This document shows, one piece after another, positions 47,530 to 56,416 of a stretch of 64,000 nucleotides of DNA (positions are counted from its first letter, which is position 1; every line of letters begins with the position of its first letter). The notes below the pieces were generated by a model. The model was not told where the DNA came from and ran no database searches. It saw only the letters and a program-made list of their open reading frames with translations. The position numbers were made by a program, and so were the translations under genes. The DNA comes from Rossellomorea aquimaris. GTDB lineage: Bacteria > Bacillota > Bacilli > Bacillales > Bacillaceae_B. The stretch spans positions 1,550,001-1,614,000 of the forward strand of contig NZ_JAIVAT010000003.1 of NCBI RefSeq assembly GCF_020172085.1, in the 5' to 3' direction.

Positions 47530-48411
47530 GTGCATAAAGATCATTCAAAGGTATCTATTATCTTTCCTGTGAAAAATGAAGGTTCCAATGTAAAAAAAAC
47601 ATTAAACTCACTTTTTTCCACTGCCACTAAAATTGAATATGAAGTGATCATCGTGGACGATGCTTCTGACGATGGATGCTGTGATTTCTTGGAACAATCC
47701 CACTTTAAAAATAAAGTGAAAAAAATTCGAACTTTGGGTGTTGGGCCATCTGTAGCACGGAATATTGGGGCTGAAAACGCTACTTCTGACTATCTGATGT
47801 TTTGTGATGCTCATTTAACTTTCCAACCTCTTTGGATTGATAAACTATTGACTCCTTTGAAGTCAGATTTGACGGATGTTGTTTGTCCTGCAATAGCTTC
47901 TATGGATGATCCAAAGGTTATAGGCTATGGGCAAACTTTATCTAACAGCTTAAGAATTCAATGGCATAAGAAAAGGCCATATCTATTCAATACCGCGATT
48001 ATTCCTGGGGGATGTTTCTTGATCAAACGAGATGTCTTCTTCAAAGTTGGCGGATTCGAAACTGGTTTTAAAACCTGGGGGCATGAAGATGTAGAATTGT
48101 CTATTAAACTGTGGTTATTCGGTTACAGATGTAGCTGTGAGCCGTCTGTGACGATACTGCATTTATTCAGAAAATCTCATCCATACAAAGTGGATTATGA
48201 CGGGGTATATTATAATTTGCTGAGGATGGCCTACCTTCACTTTGATCAGGAAAGAATAAAAAAAACGAAGGATCTGATCATTCATCGGAGTCCAAAGAAA
48301 GTCGAAAGCCAAGTTCTTAATGATGGGGTGGAAAAACGTAGAAGAGAGTATTTTCAAAAGAGGGTTTATAACGACGAATGGTATTTCAAACACTTTAATA
48401 TACATTTTTAA
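47530..48411 (+). CDS. GT2/GT27-like glycosyltransferase (polypeptide GalNAc-transferase-like)
   Basis: A GT-A fold enzyme of 293 aa. The N-terminal nucleotide-sugar site is VSIIFPVKNEGSNVKKTL and EVIIVDDASDDG. The metal motif at 93-95 is DAH (in MFCDAHLTF), i.e. the DxH form typical of polypeptide GalNAc-transferases rather than the usual DxD. The acceptor-side motif is GGCFLIKRDVFFKVGGFETGFKTWGHEDVELS (about 160-191, given here as landmarks GGCF, VGGF and WGHED). It may start a glycan on a surface protein. The GTG start follows AAAGGAGAG. A sigma-K-type promoter lies upstream and a terminator downstream. Donor and acceptor are inferred by family only. Confidence 0.75.
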   Translation: MHKDHSKVSIIFPVKNEGSNVKKTLNSLFSTATKIEYEVIIVDDASDDGCCDFLEQSHFKNKVKKIRTLGVGPSVARNIGAENATSDYLMFCDAHLTFQPLWIDKLLTPLKSDLTDVVCPAIASMDDPKVIGYGQTLSNSLRIQWHKKRPYLFNTAIIPGGCFLIKRDVFFKVGGFETGFKTWGHEDVELSIKLWLFGYRCSCEPSVTILHLFRKSHPYKVDYDGVYYNLLRMAYLHFDQERIKKTKDLIIHRSPKKVESQVLNDGVEKRRREYFQKRVYNDEWYFKHFNIHF

Positions 48412-48461
48412 AAGAAACAAACCATTTCTGAATACATTTAATGAAATGGTTTGTTTTTTTA
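48412..48461. terminator. Terminator between convergent GT and sulfotransferase genes
   Basis: AAACAAACCATTTC (48415-48428) pairs with GAAATGGTTTGTTT (48443-48456), followed by T7 on the plus strand. Confidence 0.85.
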
Positions 48462-48579
48462 TATTAGCATATTTAGTTATAAACTTGTTCACACTATAAA
48501 TTATTTATCGTTTATAACGCACGGTTTGATAAATACCTAAATTTAAGTAGAGGCATCTAACAGTTTGTGTTTATGTTCC

Positions 48580-49332
48580 CTATTTTCCTTCCTCCCAATT
48601 GAAGTCCTTACCAATTAACTTATAAAGCTTTTGATTCTCTGCTCTGAAGCGATCATATAACATCGCTTCCGTATCAGGATTCATCTTGTGATAACTACGT
48701 GTATTTCTGGCTTCCCTATCCTTTAATTTACATCGAGGTAAGCCTAAAAATTTCAAGACCTTATTACAGACTTTTTGAGGATTTTGAAATAAATCCTCAC
48801 TCTTAATGATATGAATTTGATTTGTATCGAAGTAACGATAATACCTCTCTAGCTGTTTGTGGTATAGTCCACGTTCTACTAAAGAATACCGAAAAACGTC
48901 GTCTGGAATATAATTCTCATCTTCCTCCATTCGTATAAGTTCTTTTTTCACTGTATTTTTTTCAATTTCAAGGGCATCCTCGAATGAGTGCTTTTCAGTA
49001 TTGATAAAGTGATGATATTGAGAATAAGCTCTTTCAACGGGGTTTCGTAATAGAACAATCAATTTTATTTTCGGGTTGTATTCATAGATTCTTCTTGCTA
49101 CTTGAGGATGTACTAAATATATTGGTGTACCTTCTCCTGTTATTTCGTCACTTTTAACACTTTCTGGAAATTGATTTCTGTACCACTCAACTGTTTTACT
49201 AGATTTATTAAAGAAAAAAAGCTCCTTTTTGCTCGATGGCAAAATTTGAGGATGCTGATTTAAATAGAAATATAGTGAGGTTGTACCACATTTCGCTCCT
49301 CCCAGTATGATAAAATGGGGAATTTCGTGCAT
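48580..49332 (-). CDS. PAPS-dependent sulfotransferase 1 (heparan-sulfotransferase-like)
   Basis: A 250-residue sulfotransferase. The 5'-phosphosulfate loop is GGAKCGTTSLY at residues 11-21, and the 3'-phosphate site is LLRNPVERAYSQYHHF (about 94-109). This spacing and sequence resemble the heparan-sulfate N-/3-O-sulfotransferase group. It transfers sulfate from PAPS to a hydroxyl or amino group, most likely on a sugar given the surrounding transferases. The start ATG 49332 follows GAAGGAG; a TTG six codons earlier is within that site. No membrane anchor is present. It is convergent with the GalNAc-transferase-like gene and divergent from the next GT. PAPS can be supplied by the sat-cysC genes at 55-59 kb. 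Confidence 0.85.
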   Translation of the reverse strand: MHEIPHFIILGGAKCGTTSLYFYLNQHPQILPSSKKELFFFNKSSKTVEWYRNQFPESVKSDEITGEGTPIYLVHPQVARRIYEYNPKIKLIVLLRNPVERAYSQYHHFINTEKHSFEDALEIEKNTVKKELIRMEEDENYIPDDVFRYSLVERGLYHKQLERYYRYFDTNQIHIIKSEDLFQNPQKVCNKVLKFLGLPRCKLKDREARNTRSYHKMNPDTEAMLYDRFRAENQKLYKLIGKDFNWEEGK

Positions 49333-49708
49333 AAAAACTCGCTCCTTCAAATTAATGGTGTACCAACATATTATGAAAGTATCTATGTAAATGTATGGTC
49401 CTTTTCACTTAGTTCGACTTAAAAGGGCACATTTTTTAAAAACGACGCAATCTGCATACTGCTATCTCTTATCAACCCTCCCTTTATAACTGACACATCA
49501 TTTGGAAAAGGTTGTCCACTATAGACTTTACATCAACTTTGAGAAGAAACAGAACATTTAAACCACCATTATACAACCATTAAAAGTAAAGACAATTTTT
49601 CCAACATTAATTCCTCTTAAAACTGTGCCCATTTTTGAAAATCTCCATGTTTGCCTTAAATTAACCACTACTTCCATTCATACAATAGAAAAAAAGGAGT
49701 TGTTTAAG

Positions 49709-50410
49709 ATTAGTAAAATTTCAATTCTTATTCCATACCAGCCTACAAATAAAGCTCGAGAGATCTCTTTCAACTGGATCGTAAACTTTTATAAGATTAC
49801 TCTTCCAGAAGCTCAGATTTGTATTGGCTATACATCCAATGAGTTCTTTTCAAGATCATTAGCAATAAATAAAGCTGCAAGAAAGGCGACTGGGGATGTG
49901 TTTGTAATAGTGGATGCTGACATTATTTGTAGTCCAGATGTTATCCGAAATGCTGTAAACTCCCTTAATGAAGCAGCATGGATTATACCCTTCACAAGTA
50001 TTGAGGATATTTCTCAAAATAGTACATTAACATTGTTTAAACAGCCCCCGAAATGGCCGATTCTACAACATTTAAAAACATCGAAGAGATTGAAAGGTGG
50101 TATTAGAGTAGGCGGAATTAATATTCTAAGGAAAGAATCCTTTTACTCTGTAGGAGGATTTGACGAGAGGTTCATAGGGTGGGGTGGAGAAGATGACGCC
50201 TTTTGTTCTGCGATGAATACAATTTGTGGAGATTTTACAAGATTAAATGAAAGTGTTTTTCATTTATGGCATCCTCCCGCTAAAGCCCGTAGCAATCCTA
50301 AACATAATAACAACGTTAAGCTTGCACACCAATATCGTAATGCAAGTGGAAATATTCCTGCCATGCTAGAAATTATAAACAAAAATAAGATGTATAAAAA
50401 CACTAATTAA
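49709..50410 (+). CDS. Beta-1,4-galactosyltransferase-like GT, paralogue A
   Basis: A GT-A fold enzyme with DAD metal motif (69-71 from the proposed start) and the galactosyltransferase signature GWGGEDDAF (about 157-165), followed by the HLWHP catalytic/metal His region. It is closely related in layout to the gene at 61194. Initiation is unusual: AAAGGAG (49693-49699) is nine bases before an in-frame ATT at 49709, which aligns with the ATG of the paralogue. The alternative GTG at 49625 lacks a Shine-Dalgarno and adds 28 unmatched residues. It probably adds galactose or a related sugar to a spore-surface glycan. Confidence 0.75.
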   Translation: MSKISILIPYQPTNKAREISFNWIVNFYKITLPEAQICIGYTSNEFFSRSLAINKAARKATGDVFVIVDADIICSPDVIRNAVNSLNEAAWIIPFTSIEDISQNSTLTLFKQPPKWPILQHLKTSKRLKGGIRVGGINILRKESFYSVGGFDERFIGWGGEDDAFCSAMNTICGDFTRLNESVFHLWHPPAKARSNPKHNNNVKLAHQYRNASGNIPAMLEIINKNKMYKNTN

Positions 50411-51385
50411 ACACATAGTTAGATGTAAAAACATCCATATTTCGAAAATGAGGGAAACCACAATTGATTAGGTTTTCCCTTATACTTGTTCTTCTTCGTT
50501 GATTAGATATGTGTATTAAATGTTATTTTTATATCATTTATAAAAATTCTCATATTACATAACTATATCTTTACTCATTTCAAAGAATTTTCACAATCCT
50601 TTACAATATAAAAGTTCTCTTTCAAATTAACAACTATTATATAAATCAATACAATCTATAATTCTTAATTTATCTTTTATTATAATCATTTCGAGGCTGG
50701 GACATAACTAAATAAATACAATCTAAAGACGAAAATTTTGTATTACCTTTTTTAAATCACATGTTGCATCGCTACCCAATCCTTACCTATTCCCCTTTTC
50801 CCGCAAGAGTCTTCGTCTTGCACTCCATTCAACAGCTAGAACCTGCAAAATACCCATTTTATATGCTTATAAAACTAAAAAAATCCGAACGAATACGATT
50901 TTCATTAAAGAATTCCGAATGAACTTTTAGATTTTTATTTGACTAAAACCTTTTTGTCCCATCCTCATTATCAAATATTTGTAATATACCTAGACTTGTG
51001 CTGACTTTAATAATTTTTATAAATACTTAATGATAACAGCCCTGTCGTTGTCCATTACCTATGTATATTATATAGAGATTAAAAAATCCTCTAGTGGGAT
51101 TTGTTTCGTGAATGTATAAGACAGGAGGTTAGGGTTTTAAAGATACATTTTTCTTCATCGAGCAGCCCCAAAGTAAATTCCAATAAATTCCTGGTGAATA
51201 TACTAGAAACGGTAAAAATACTAAGCAGTATATAAAACTTCACATATAAATGTTGATTATTTCTCCACAGTATATAATGGACAACCGGTCTGTTCTCCTT
51301 GAATATCCCTTTTTGAACTTTGCTGCTGAAGAAAAATTGAAATTACGTTTAGAATACATGTCATAAATTTTTGGGGGATGAAATT
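50411..51385. other. Long AT-rich intergenic region (975 bp)
   Basis: Contains a hairpin after the GT gene (arms AGGGAAACC/GGTTTTCCCT, about 50448-50485), a 275-bp inverted-repeat element (50693-50967), and the presumed promoter for the CgeB-like gene. No coding frame longer than about 60 codons was credible. Confidence 0.55.
50693..50967. repeat. Degenerate dispersed repeat with GAGGCTGGGACA-type ends
   Basis: The left end GAGGCTGGGACATAA and the reverse complement of the right end, GAGGATGGGACAAAA, agree at 12 of 15 positions, bounding about 275 bp. Inner arms include AATCTAAAGACGAAAATTTT near the left and AATACGATTTTCATT near the right. The central CCCGCAAGAGTCTTCGTC segment looks like a decayed copy of a GC-rich repeat common in Bacillus genomes, and related to the second element at 54-55 kb. 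Confidence 0.6.
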
Positions 51386-52339
51386 TTGCATAAGAGAACC
51401 ATATTAATTATTAGTGCTGATTATAGACAAAGACCTTTTCCTGATTTTCATTACCTTGCTGATGAACTTAATAAGGAAACAAATATTATAATGTGGCGAG
51501 AATCCGGAGACATAAAGGAGATTCTAATAAATATTGGCGAAGAACCAGACTTCATCTTAATAAATGATTACGGGGAGAAATTCACTCCGGTAATCACTAA
51601 TTGTAGATCGACCTCTATCCCTATTGGAGTAATCTTCCATGATCTTCATTACGAAAAGGAAAAGCGAAAAAAAATGATTATGCAAGATGGAATTAAATAT
51701 ATCTTTTCTTACTACAGGGATGCATTCATTCAATTTTACCCTGAATTCCAAAATAAACTTATCTGGCTCCCTCACCACGTAAATACAAACCTATTTAAAG
51801 ATTATGGACTAGATAAAAGTATTAGCAAATTGTTGATGGGATCTGTTTCCCCAAAAATTTACCCCCTGCGCGCAAAAATCCTTCAAACACTAGAAAATAA
51901 GCAAGATTTTATTTACCATGCTCACCCAGGATATAGAAAATTTTCAAAAAAGGAAATGCAAAAGCTATTTATCTATGAAAATTACGCCAGAGAAATAAAT
52001 CGCGCAAAAATGTTTTTTACATGTGATTCTATATATAAGTATCCTGTTGCTAAGTATTACCAAGTTTTGGCTTGTAACACCCTCTTATTAGCTCCCTCAT
52101 CTCGGGAGTTAAGAGATTTAGGGTTTATTCCCGGGACGCATTATATTGAAATCAATTCAAAAAACTTCGAGAAAGTATCCAATTATTATGCCAAAAATGA
52201 AAAAGAACGTAAAAGAATCGCTGAAAATGGTTATAGGATGGTACATGTAAAACACACAACAAAGGTTCGAGCATCACAATTAATGAAGAGTATTGATTTG
52301 ATTATAGAATCTGAAAAAAATAAAGGGGAGATAAAATGA
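51386..52339 (+). CDS. CgeB-like glycosyltransferase
   Basis: A 317-residue GT1/GT-B protein of the CgeB type (N-terminal CgeB-like domain, C-terminal Glyco_trans_1_2 domain). Landmarks are IPIGVIFHDLHYEKEKRK, KLIWLPHHVNTNLF, and in the C-terminal half REINRAKMFFTCDS, YPVAKYYQVLACNTLLLAPSS and GTHYIEI. CgeB in B. subtilis matures the outermost spore layer. The start is TTG 51386, five bases after GGGGGATG. Its stop overlaps the next gene by four bases (ATGA), so both are one translational unit. Confidence 0.72.
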   Translation: MHKRTILIISADYRQRPFPDFHYLADELNKETNIIMWRESGDIKEILINIGEEPDFILINDYGEKFTPVITNCRSTSIPIGVIFHDLHYEKEKRKKMIMQDGIKYIFSYYRDAFIQFYPEFQNKLIWLPHHVNTNLFKDYGLDKSISKLLMGSVSPKIYPLRAKILQTLENKQDFIYHAHPGYRKFSKKEMQKLFIYENYAREINRAKMFFTCDSIYKYPVAKYYQVLACNTLLLAPSSRELRDLGFIPGTHYIEINSKNFEKVSNYYAKNEKERKRIAENGYRMVHVKHTTKVRASQLMKSIDLIIESEKNKGEIK

Positions 52340-53109
52340 ATACCTGTATTGGGGTTATGATTCCTACAACTTATGGGAGAGAAGAGGCTTTGGATTGGAC
52401 AATTGTCCATTTGCTTAATTACCTAAAAAAGCCATTTTCAATTTATCTATATAATGATATAACAGCTCCACTATCAAATAGACTAACAAAGTTAATTAAG
52501 AGGAGTAAGAGAAAAGATGTAGATTTTGTAGTCTTAAATGATCGGCAAGAACTAAATTCTGAAAGAGTTGGAGCTGGAGGATCTAGGCACTATTTATTTG
52601 AAGCAATGAAAGAAAAACATGACGTCATCATTTCACTTGACGATGATATGCAAATTACACCTAATTGGTATGAGAATATAGAAAAAGCCATGAATTATTT
52701 TCCTAATCATAGTGTTTTTTCAACAGGTATGAAGAGACCAAGAGGTGTAAAAAGCATTGTTGGTGCTAATATGGAATTCGAAGGTGATTTGCTGATTAGA
52801 AAACAACTTCAAACTATTTATAAAAAGTATCAAATAGCTGACTGGGGGCCACTTGGTTGTCTTGTATTTTGTAGGAAAGCTCTTGAGAAAGATATTAAGT
52901 TCCCGAATATTTACACTTTAGATGATGAAGCTTTTTTTCTTGAATTAAAAAAGAGGAATATTAACCAAACGATTGTCGTGACAGATGCGGTGGCGATTCA
53001 TAGACCAATACCCACTCCTAGTTCAAATCAAAGATCCGACAAGTGGGTTGCTCTCTCTCAACAACATTTAAAAAAGTTTTATCAGATTACTGTAAAACTT
53101 AAGAATTAA
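52336..53109 (+). CDS. GT2-like glycosyltransferase with DDD motif
   Basis: A 257-residue GT-A enzyme. It opens with CIGVMIPTTYGREEALDWT, a divergent nucleotide-sugar loop, and the metal motif is SLDDDMQITPNW (about 95-106). An acceptor-side region reads GPLGCLVFCRKALEK with TLDDEAFFLEL (about 196-206), replacing the common W-x-ED motif. No membrane helices are present, so it acts on soluble or mother-cell-facing acceptors. It is coupled to the CgeB-like gene before it (4-base overlap) and followed 38 bp later by the second sulfotransferase, so three genes form one unit. Confidence 0.72.
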   Translation: MNTCIGVMIPTTYGREEALDWTIVHLLNYLKKPFSIYLYNDITAPLSNRLTKLIKRSKRKDVDFVVLNDRQELNSERVGAGGSRHYLFEAMKEKHDVIISLDDDMQITPNWYENIEKAMNYFPNHSVFSTGMKRPRGVKSIVGANMEFEGDLLIRKQLQTIYKKYQIADWGPLGCLVFCRKALEKDIKFPNIYTLDDEAFFLELKKRNINQTIVVTDAVAIHRPIPTPSSNQRSDKWVALSQQHLKKFYQITVKLKN

Positions 53110-53147
53110 ACATCGAGATTAACAATGTGGAAAAGGAGGCAAAACAA

Positions 53148-53891
53148 ATGGATATCATGATTTCAGCTGTAACTCAAAGAACAGGATCCACGCTAGTACA
53201 AAGGATTTTTAACGAAAGAAAACAAACGTTAATTTGGGGAGAACACTTCGGTGTTTTAACTGAATTCAATAAAATTTATAATAATACGACAGCTTTTTAC
53301 AATCGTCATAAAGGGACTAGAGATATTTATTTCAAACAAGAAGACACAGGTGTTTCAATATCTTGCCTAATGCCTGATATGCCTTATATTGAAAAAGCGA
53401 TGCAATCTGCTGTCAGAACTTTTATTAATGAACTATATTCAGAAAAAAGAAATTCGTATGATAAAATTGGATTTAAAGAAGTACATTATGGAAGAGAAGA
53501 ATTGCATTTATTTAGAAAGTGCTTCCCTCAAACACCAATCATATTATTAGTAAGGAATCCGATTGACATCAGAAAAAGCATGAATGGAAAATCATGGTCT
53601 AAGAATGAGAATCCATTCAACAAATTTTTGAATGAGTGGAACAACAGATCAAGGGAATATTATGAACTTGCTCAAAAAGATCCAAATATGTACTTATTTA
53701 AATATGAGGATATCATTAATAGAAAACCAGCTACCCTCCAACTGTTATCTAAGTTAGGAGATTTATCAATAAATCAGATCACCAATGTATTAGGAAAAAA
53801 AATAAGTAGTACTTCAACTGAAATCCCTCAAGCTCAGGAAAAGAAAATCCGTGAAGTTTGTGGTGAAACGATGAAGCTATATGGTTATTAA
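53148..53891 (+). CDS. PAPS-dependent sulfotransferase 2 (distinct subfamily)
   Basis: A 247-residue sulfotransferase of the Sulfotransfer_3/Stf0-like type. The 5'-phosphosulfate loop is TQRTGSTLVQRIF (about 9-21), and the 3'-phosphate site is IILLVRNPIDIRKS (about 132-145). It shares only these motifs with sulfotransferase 1, so the two probably modify different positions or sugars. ATG 53148 follows AAAGGAGGC; an ATG seven codons earlier is not well placed. Third gene of the CgeB-GT2-sulfotransferase unit and followed by a strong terminator. Confidence 0.8.
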   Translation: MDIMISAVTQRTGSTLVQRIFNERKQTLIWGEHFGVLTEFNKIYNNTTAFYNRHKGTRDIYFKQEDTGVSISCLMPDMPYIEKAMQSAVRTFINELYSEKRNSYDKIGFKEVHYGREELHLFRKCFPQTPIILLVRNPIDIRKSMNGKSWSKNENPFNKFLNEWNNRSREYYELAQKDPNMYLFKYEDIINRKPATLQLLSKLGDLSINQITNVLGKKISSTSTEIPQAQEKKIREVCGETMKLYGY

Positions 53892-54007
53892 TCAGATTTA
53901 GCCCATTAATGAGCACAAACAGTTTCAATAACAATTTTTACTTGCTAGTGAAACCGAACTGCCATTACAATTCGAAGTAAAATAAATTTATCAATTATCG
54001 AATAAAT

Positions 54008-54052
54008 GAAACAATGCCATGAATCTCATTTAAGTTCATGGCATTGTTTCAT
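54008..54052 (+). terminator. Terminator downstream of sulfotransferase 2
   Basis: A perfect 16-bp stem (54008-54023 and 54035-54050) with an 11-base loop. It lies 116 bp after the stop. Confidence 0.8.
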
Positions 54053-54480
54053 TTGATATGCAAATATAGGTTTCTAGTGAAAGATGTTCATTTTAACTTT
54101 AGCAATTGTTATCACTACAGTAATAAATGTTTATCTTTAAGAATGATACTATGATATGAAAAGTTAATGGGAATAAGGATCCAACGAACAATTTGATTTT
54201 GATTTAGATGTTGTTTACCTATAAAAATATAAACCTCTTTGTTTCCGCAACCATTTACGCCCACTCTTCTCCCTTAAGGTTATAATTATTTCCATCTATT
54301 TCACATTCATTTACTGCTACTCTAATTTCTTAATTAATTTTATCACCGACTAAAGACCAGTTTTTCCATCCATAGATTCTAAACGACATGGGTTATTTCA
54401 AATGCTGCCTCTAGGAATATTCTCAATGTTCTTTTCCGCCCTGACATAATAATGAAAGCAGATTGCTCTTCTTTTGATTA
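54053..54480. other. AT-rich non-coding stretch before the repeat element
   Basis: About 430 bp with no credible gene, no tRNA and no clear promoter by eye. It ends in TTGATTA, which may be a target-site copy for the adjoining element. Confidence 0.5.
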
Positions 54481-55110
54481 GGCTGTTTTCGCAAAGATTG
54501 TTGCTATACGCATACAATCTAAGATTTACGATGCTCTGTCAATTAGGTTGTAGTGCAGGAGGGTGAAGGGAACAGTCCCGCTTTCCACGGACGTTCGGCC
54601 GAGCCTCCTCAGCAAAAACCGCTTCCGGGGTCTAGGCACGCCCGTTTTCCGTAGGAGTCTACGCAGTTCCCTTCACCCTCTAGAGTAGTAAGTGGTTGAC
54701 AGAGCATAATGGTTTGTGACCATCAGTTTAAAAAGAGTAAAGGATTTGCAACGAATGAAAAAGCAGTGGCATAAGCAATCTCCACATTTCCTTTGTGATA
54801 GTCAAAGTTTTCGTCAGTTTATTGGAGCGGAAGGTGCTCGACTCCTGCGGGAAACGCTGGACAGGACGAAAAGCGAAGGCGGCTTGGTCAGGCCCGACAA
54901 GCATAAGGCGAGTCAACCGGAAAGGCGCTCTTTGCCTTTTTGGTTGATTTGACTTATGACCTCGAGGGGCTAGCCGCCATAGCTGGATCTTGAGACCCCG
55001 CAGGCGTAGCCGAGGAGGCTCACCGCCAGCCCCGCGGAAAGCGAGCACCTGTAGCGGAAATCAACCGCCACTCGCTACATCCAAAAGCAACAATGTTTAC
55101 GAAAACAGCC
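54481..55110. mobile_element. MITE-like element with 25-bp terminal inverted repeats
   Basis: The left end starting GGCTGTTTTCGCAAAG (54481-54505) and the right end (55086-55110) match in inverted orientation at 23 of 25 positions. Both flanks carry TTGATTA (54474-54480 and 55112-55118), a likely target-site duplication. The inside is GC-rich and contains a palindromic unit (54531-54708) and a second segment (54830-55075) with the GGAGCGGAAGGTGCTCGAC...GCGAGCACCTGTAGCGG inverted arms typical of dispersed Bacillus repeats. No transposase is present, so it would move, if at all, in trans. Short frames inside it are shadows. Confidence 0.7.
54531..54708. repeat. Nested palindromic unit inside the MITE-like element
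   Basis: Outer arms ATGCTCTGTCAA (54531) and TTGACAGAGCAT (54697-54708), and inner arms GGAGGGTGAAGGGAAC (54558-54573) and GTTCCCTTCACCCTC (54666-54680), bracket a GC-rich core. This indicates a second repeat inserted in or forming part of the larger one. Confidence 0.6.
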
Positions 55111-55185
55111 GTTGATTAAGATCTTTATTAGTGTATAGGTATTTGATTATTTTTCTGGTGTGCCCTATCCAAATGGAGTCTGTTA

Positions 55186-55194
55186 CATAAAATA
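55186..55194 (+). promoter_or_regulatory. Sigma-K-like -10 upstream of the PAPS operon
   Basis: CATAAAATA matches CATANNNTA exactly, 45 bp upstream of the sat ATG. The -35 position (ATCC) lacks a clean AC, so confidence is moderate. Confidence 0.4.
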
Positions 55195-55238
55195 ATAGAG
55201 AGAATATTTTCATTAAATAAAGGAAGGAGAATGATACT

Positions 55239-56393
55239 ATGATAACTCCACATGGTGGCACCCTTATTAACCGGGTGGCAGAAGGAAAAAACAGAACTCA
55301 ATGTTTAGAAAAAGCAGAGCATTATTATTCTGTTAAATTGGACTCATGGAGCCTCTCCGATTTAGTTCTAATTTCCATAGGAGCTTTTAGTCCACTAAAT
55401 GGGTTCATGAAACAAAAAGATTATCTGCAGGTTCTTAAAGATATGAGGCTAAGTAGCGGAGAGATATGGAGTCTCCCTATTACTCTATCTGTTTCACAAG
55501 AAATAAAAGATAAGTTGTCCATTGGACAAGTCATTTCTTTAAAGGGCGAAGATGGTGTCATTTATGGCATATTGGAAGTAGAAGAAATCTATGAATACAG
55601 TAAAAAAGCCGAAGCATTATTCGTTTATAAAACAACGGATCCCAGTCACCCTGGGGTAAAAAAAGTATATGAAAAAAAAGACTATTATGTAGCCGGCCCC
55701 GTTACTTTACTTAATAAACCTGAAAGTATATTCAATAAAGACTTTCAAACTCCACAACAATTAAAACAAACCTTTCAATCACTCGGGTGGAAAACAATTG
55801 TAGCATTTCAAACTCGCAACCCAATCCATCGAGCTCACGAATATCTCCAAAAAACAGCACTTGAAAATGTAGATGGTTTACTTATCCACCCTCTTGTCGG
55901 CAACACCAAAGCTGATGATATTCCCGCTGAAATCCGGATGAAGAGCTATAAAGTTCTGATGGAGAATTATTACCCTCGAAGTCGAGTGGTTTTGTCAGTC
56001 TTCCCTGCTGCAATGAGGTACGCAGGCCCGAGAGAAGCAGTTTTCCACAGCATTGTCCGCAAAAACTTTGGCTGCACCCATTTCATTGTAGGCAGGGATC
56101 ATGCAGGAGTCGGGGATTATTACGGAACATATGATGCACAAACTATCTTCGACCAATTCCAAAAAGAAGAACTAGGAATTGAAATACTTAAGTTTGAGCA
56201 TGCATTCTTTTGTATCAAGTGTAATTCAATGGCTACCTCTAAAACATGTCCTCACAACAACGACTTTCACATCCATCTCAGCGGCACCAAAGTTCGAAAT
56301 ATGTTGAAAAATGGACAGGTACCCCCAAAGGAATTTTCAAGGCCAGAAGTGATAGAAGTGCTAGTTACAGAAATGGAAGACAAAGATTTATAG
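55239..56393 (+). CDS. sat: Sulfate adenylyltransferase (ATP sulfurylase)
   Basis: Makes APS from sulfate and ATP, the first step of sulfate activation. The 384-aa sequence has the monomeric ATP-sulfurylase motifs QTRNPIHRAHEY (about 188-199), HPLVGNTKADDIP and GRDHAGVGDYYG. GGAAGGAG lies about 11 bases before the ATG. A tiny ATG-ATA-CTA-TGA frame overlaps the start codon, giving possible re-initiation. First gene of a four-gene set with a sulfate carrier, APS kinase and PAP phosphatase. No cysH or sulfite reductase gene accompanies it, unlike the B. subtilis assimilation operon. Confidence 0.95.
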   Translation: MITPHGGTLINRVAEGKNRTQCLEKAEHYYSVKLDSWSLSDLVLISIGAFSPLNGFMKQKDYLQVLKDMRLSSGEIWSLPITLSVSQEIKDKLSIGQVISLKGEDGVIYGILEVEEIYEYSKKAEALFVYKTTDPSHPGVKKVYEKKDYYVAGPVTLLNKPESIFNKDFQTPQQLKQTFQSLGWKTIVAFQTRNPIHRAHEYLQKTALENVDGLLIHPLVGNTKADDIPAEIRMKSYKVLMENYYPRSRVVLSVFPAAMRYAGPREAVFHSIVRKNFGCTHFIVGRDHAGVGDYYGTYDAQTIFDQFQKEELGIEILKFEHAFFCIKCNSMATSKTCPHNNDFHIHLSGTKVRNMLKNGQVPPKEFSRPEVIEVLVTEMEDKDL

Positions 56394-56416
56394 GGTTTGA
56401 AAAAGGAGCAAACACC

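Noticed and set aside
54716..54952. 78-aa and antisense 106-aa frames inside the GC-rich repeat
   Set aside because: They follow the dispersed repeat sequence on both strands, lack initiation sites and resemble the spurious proteins such repeats generate.
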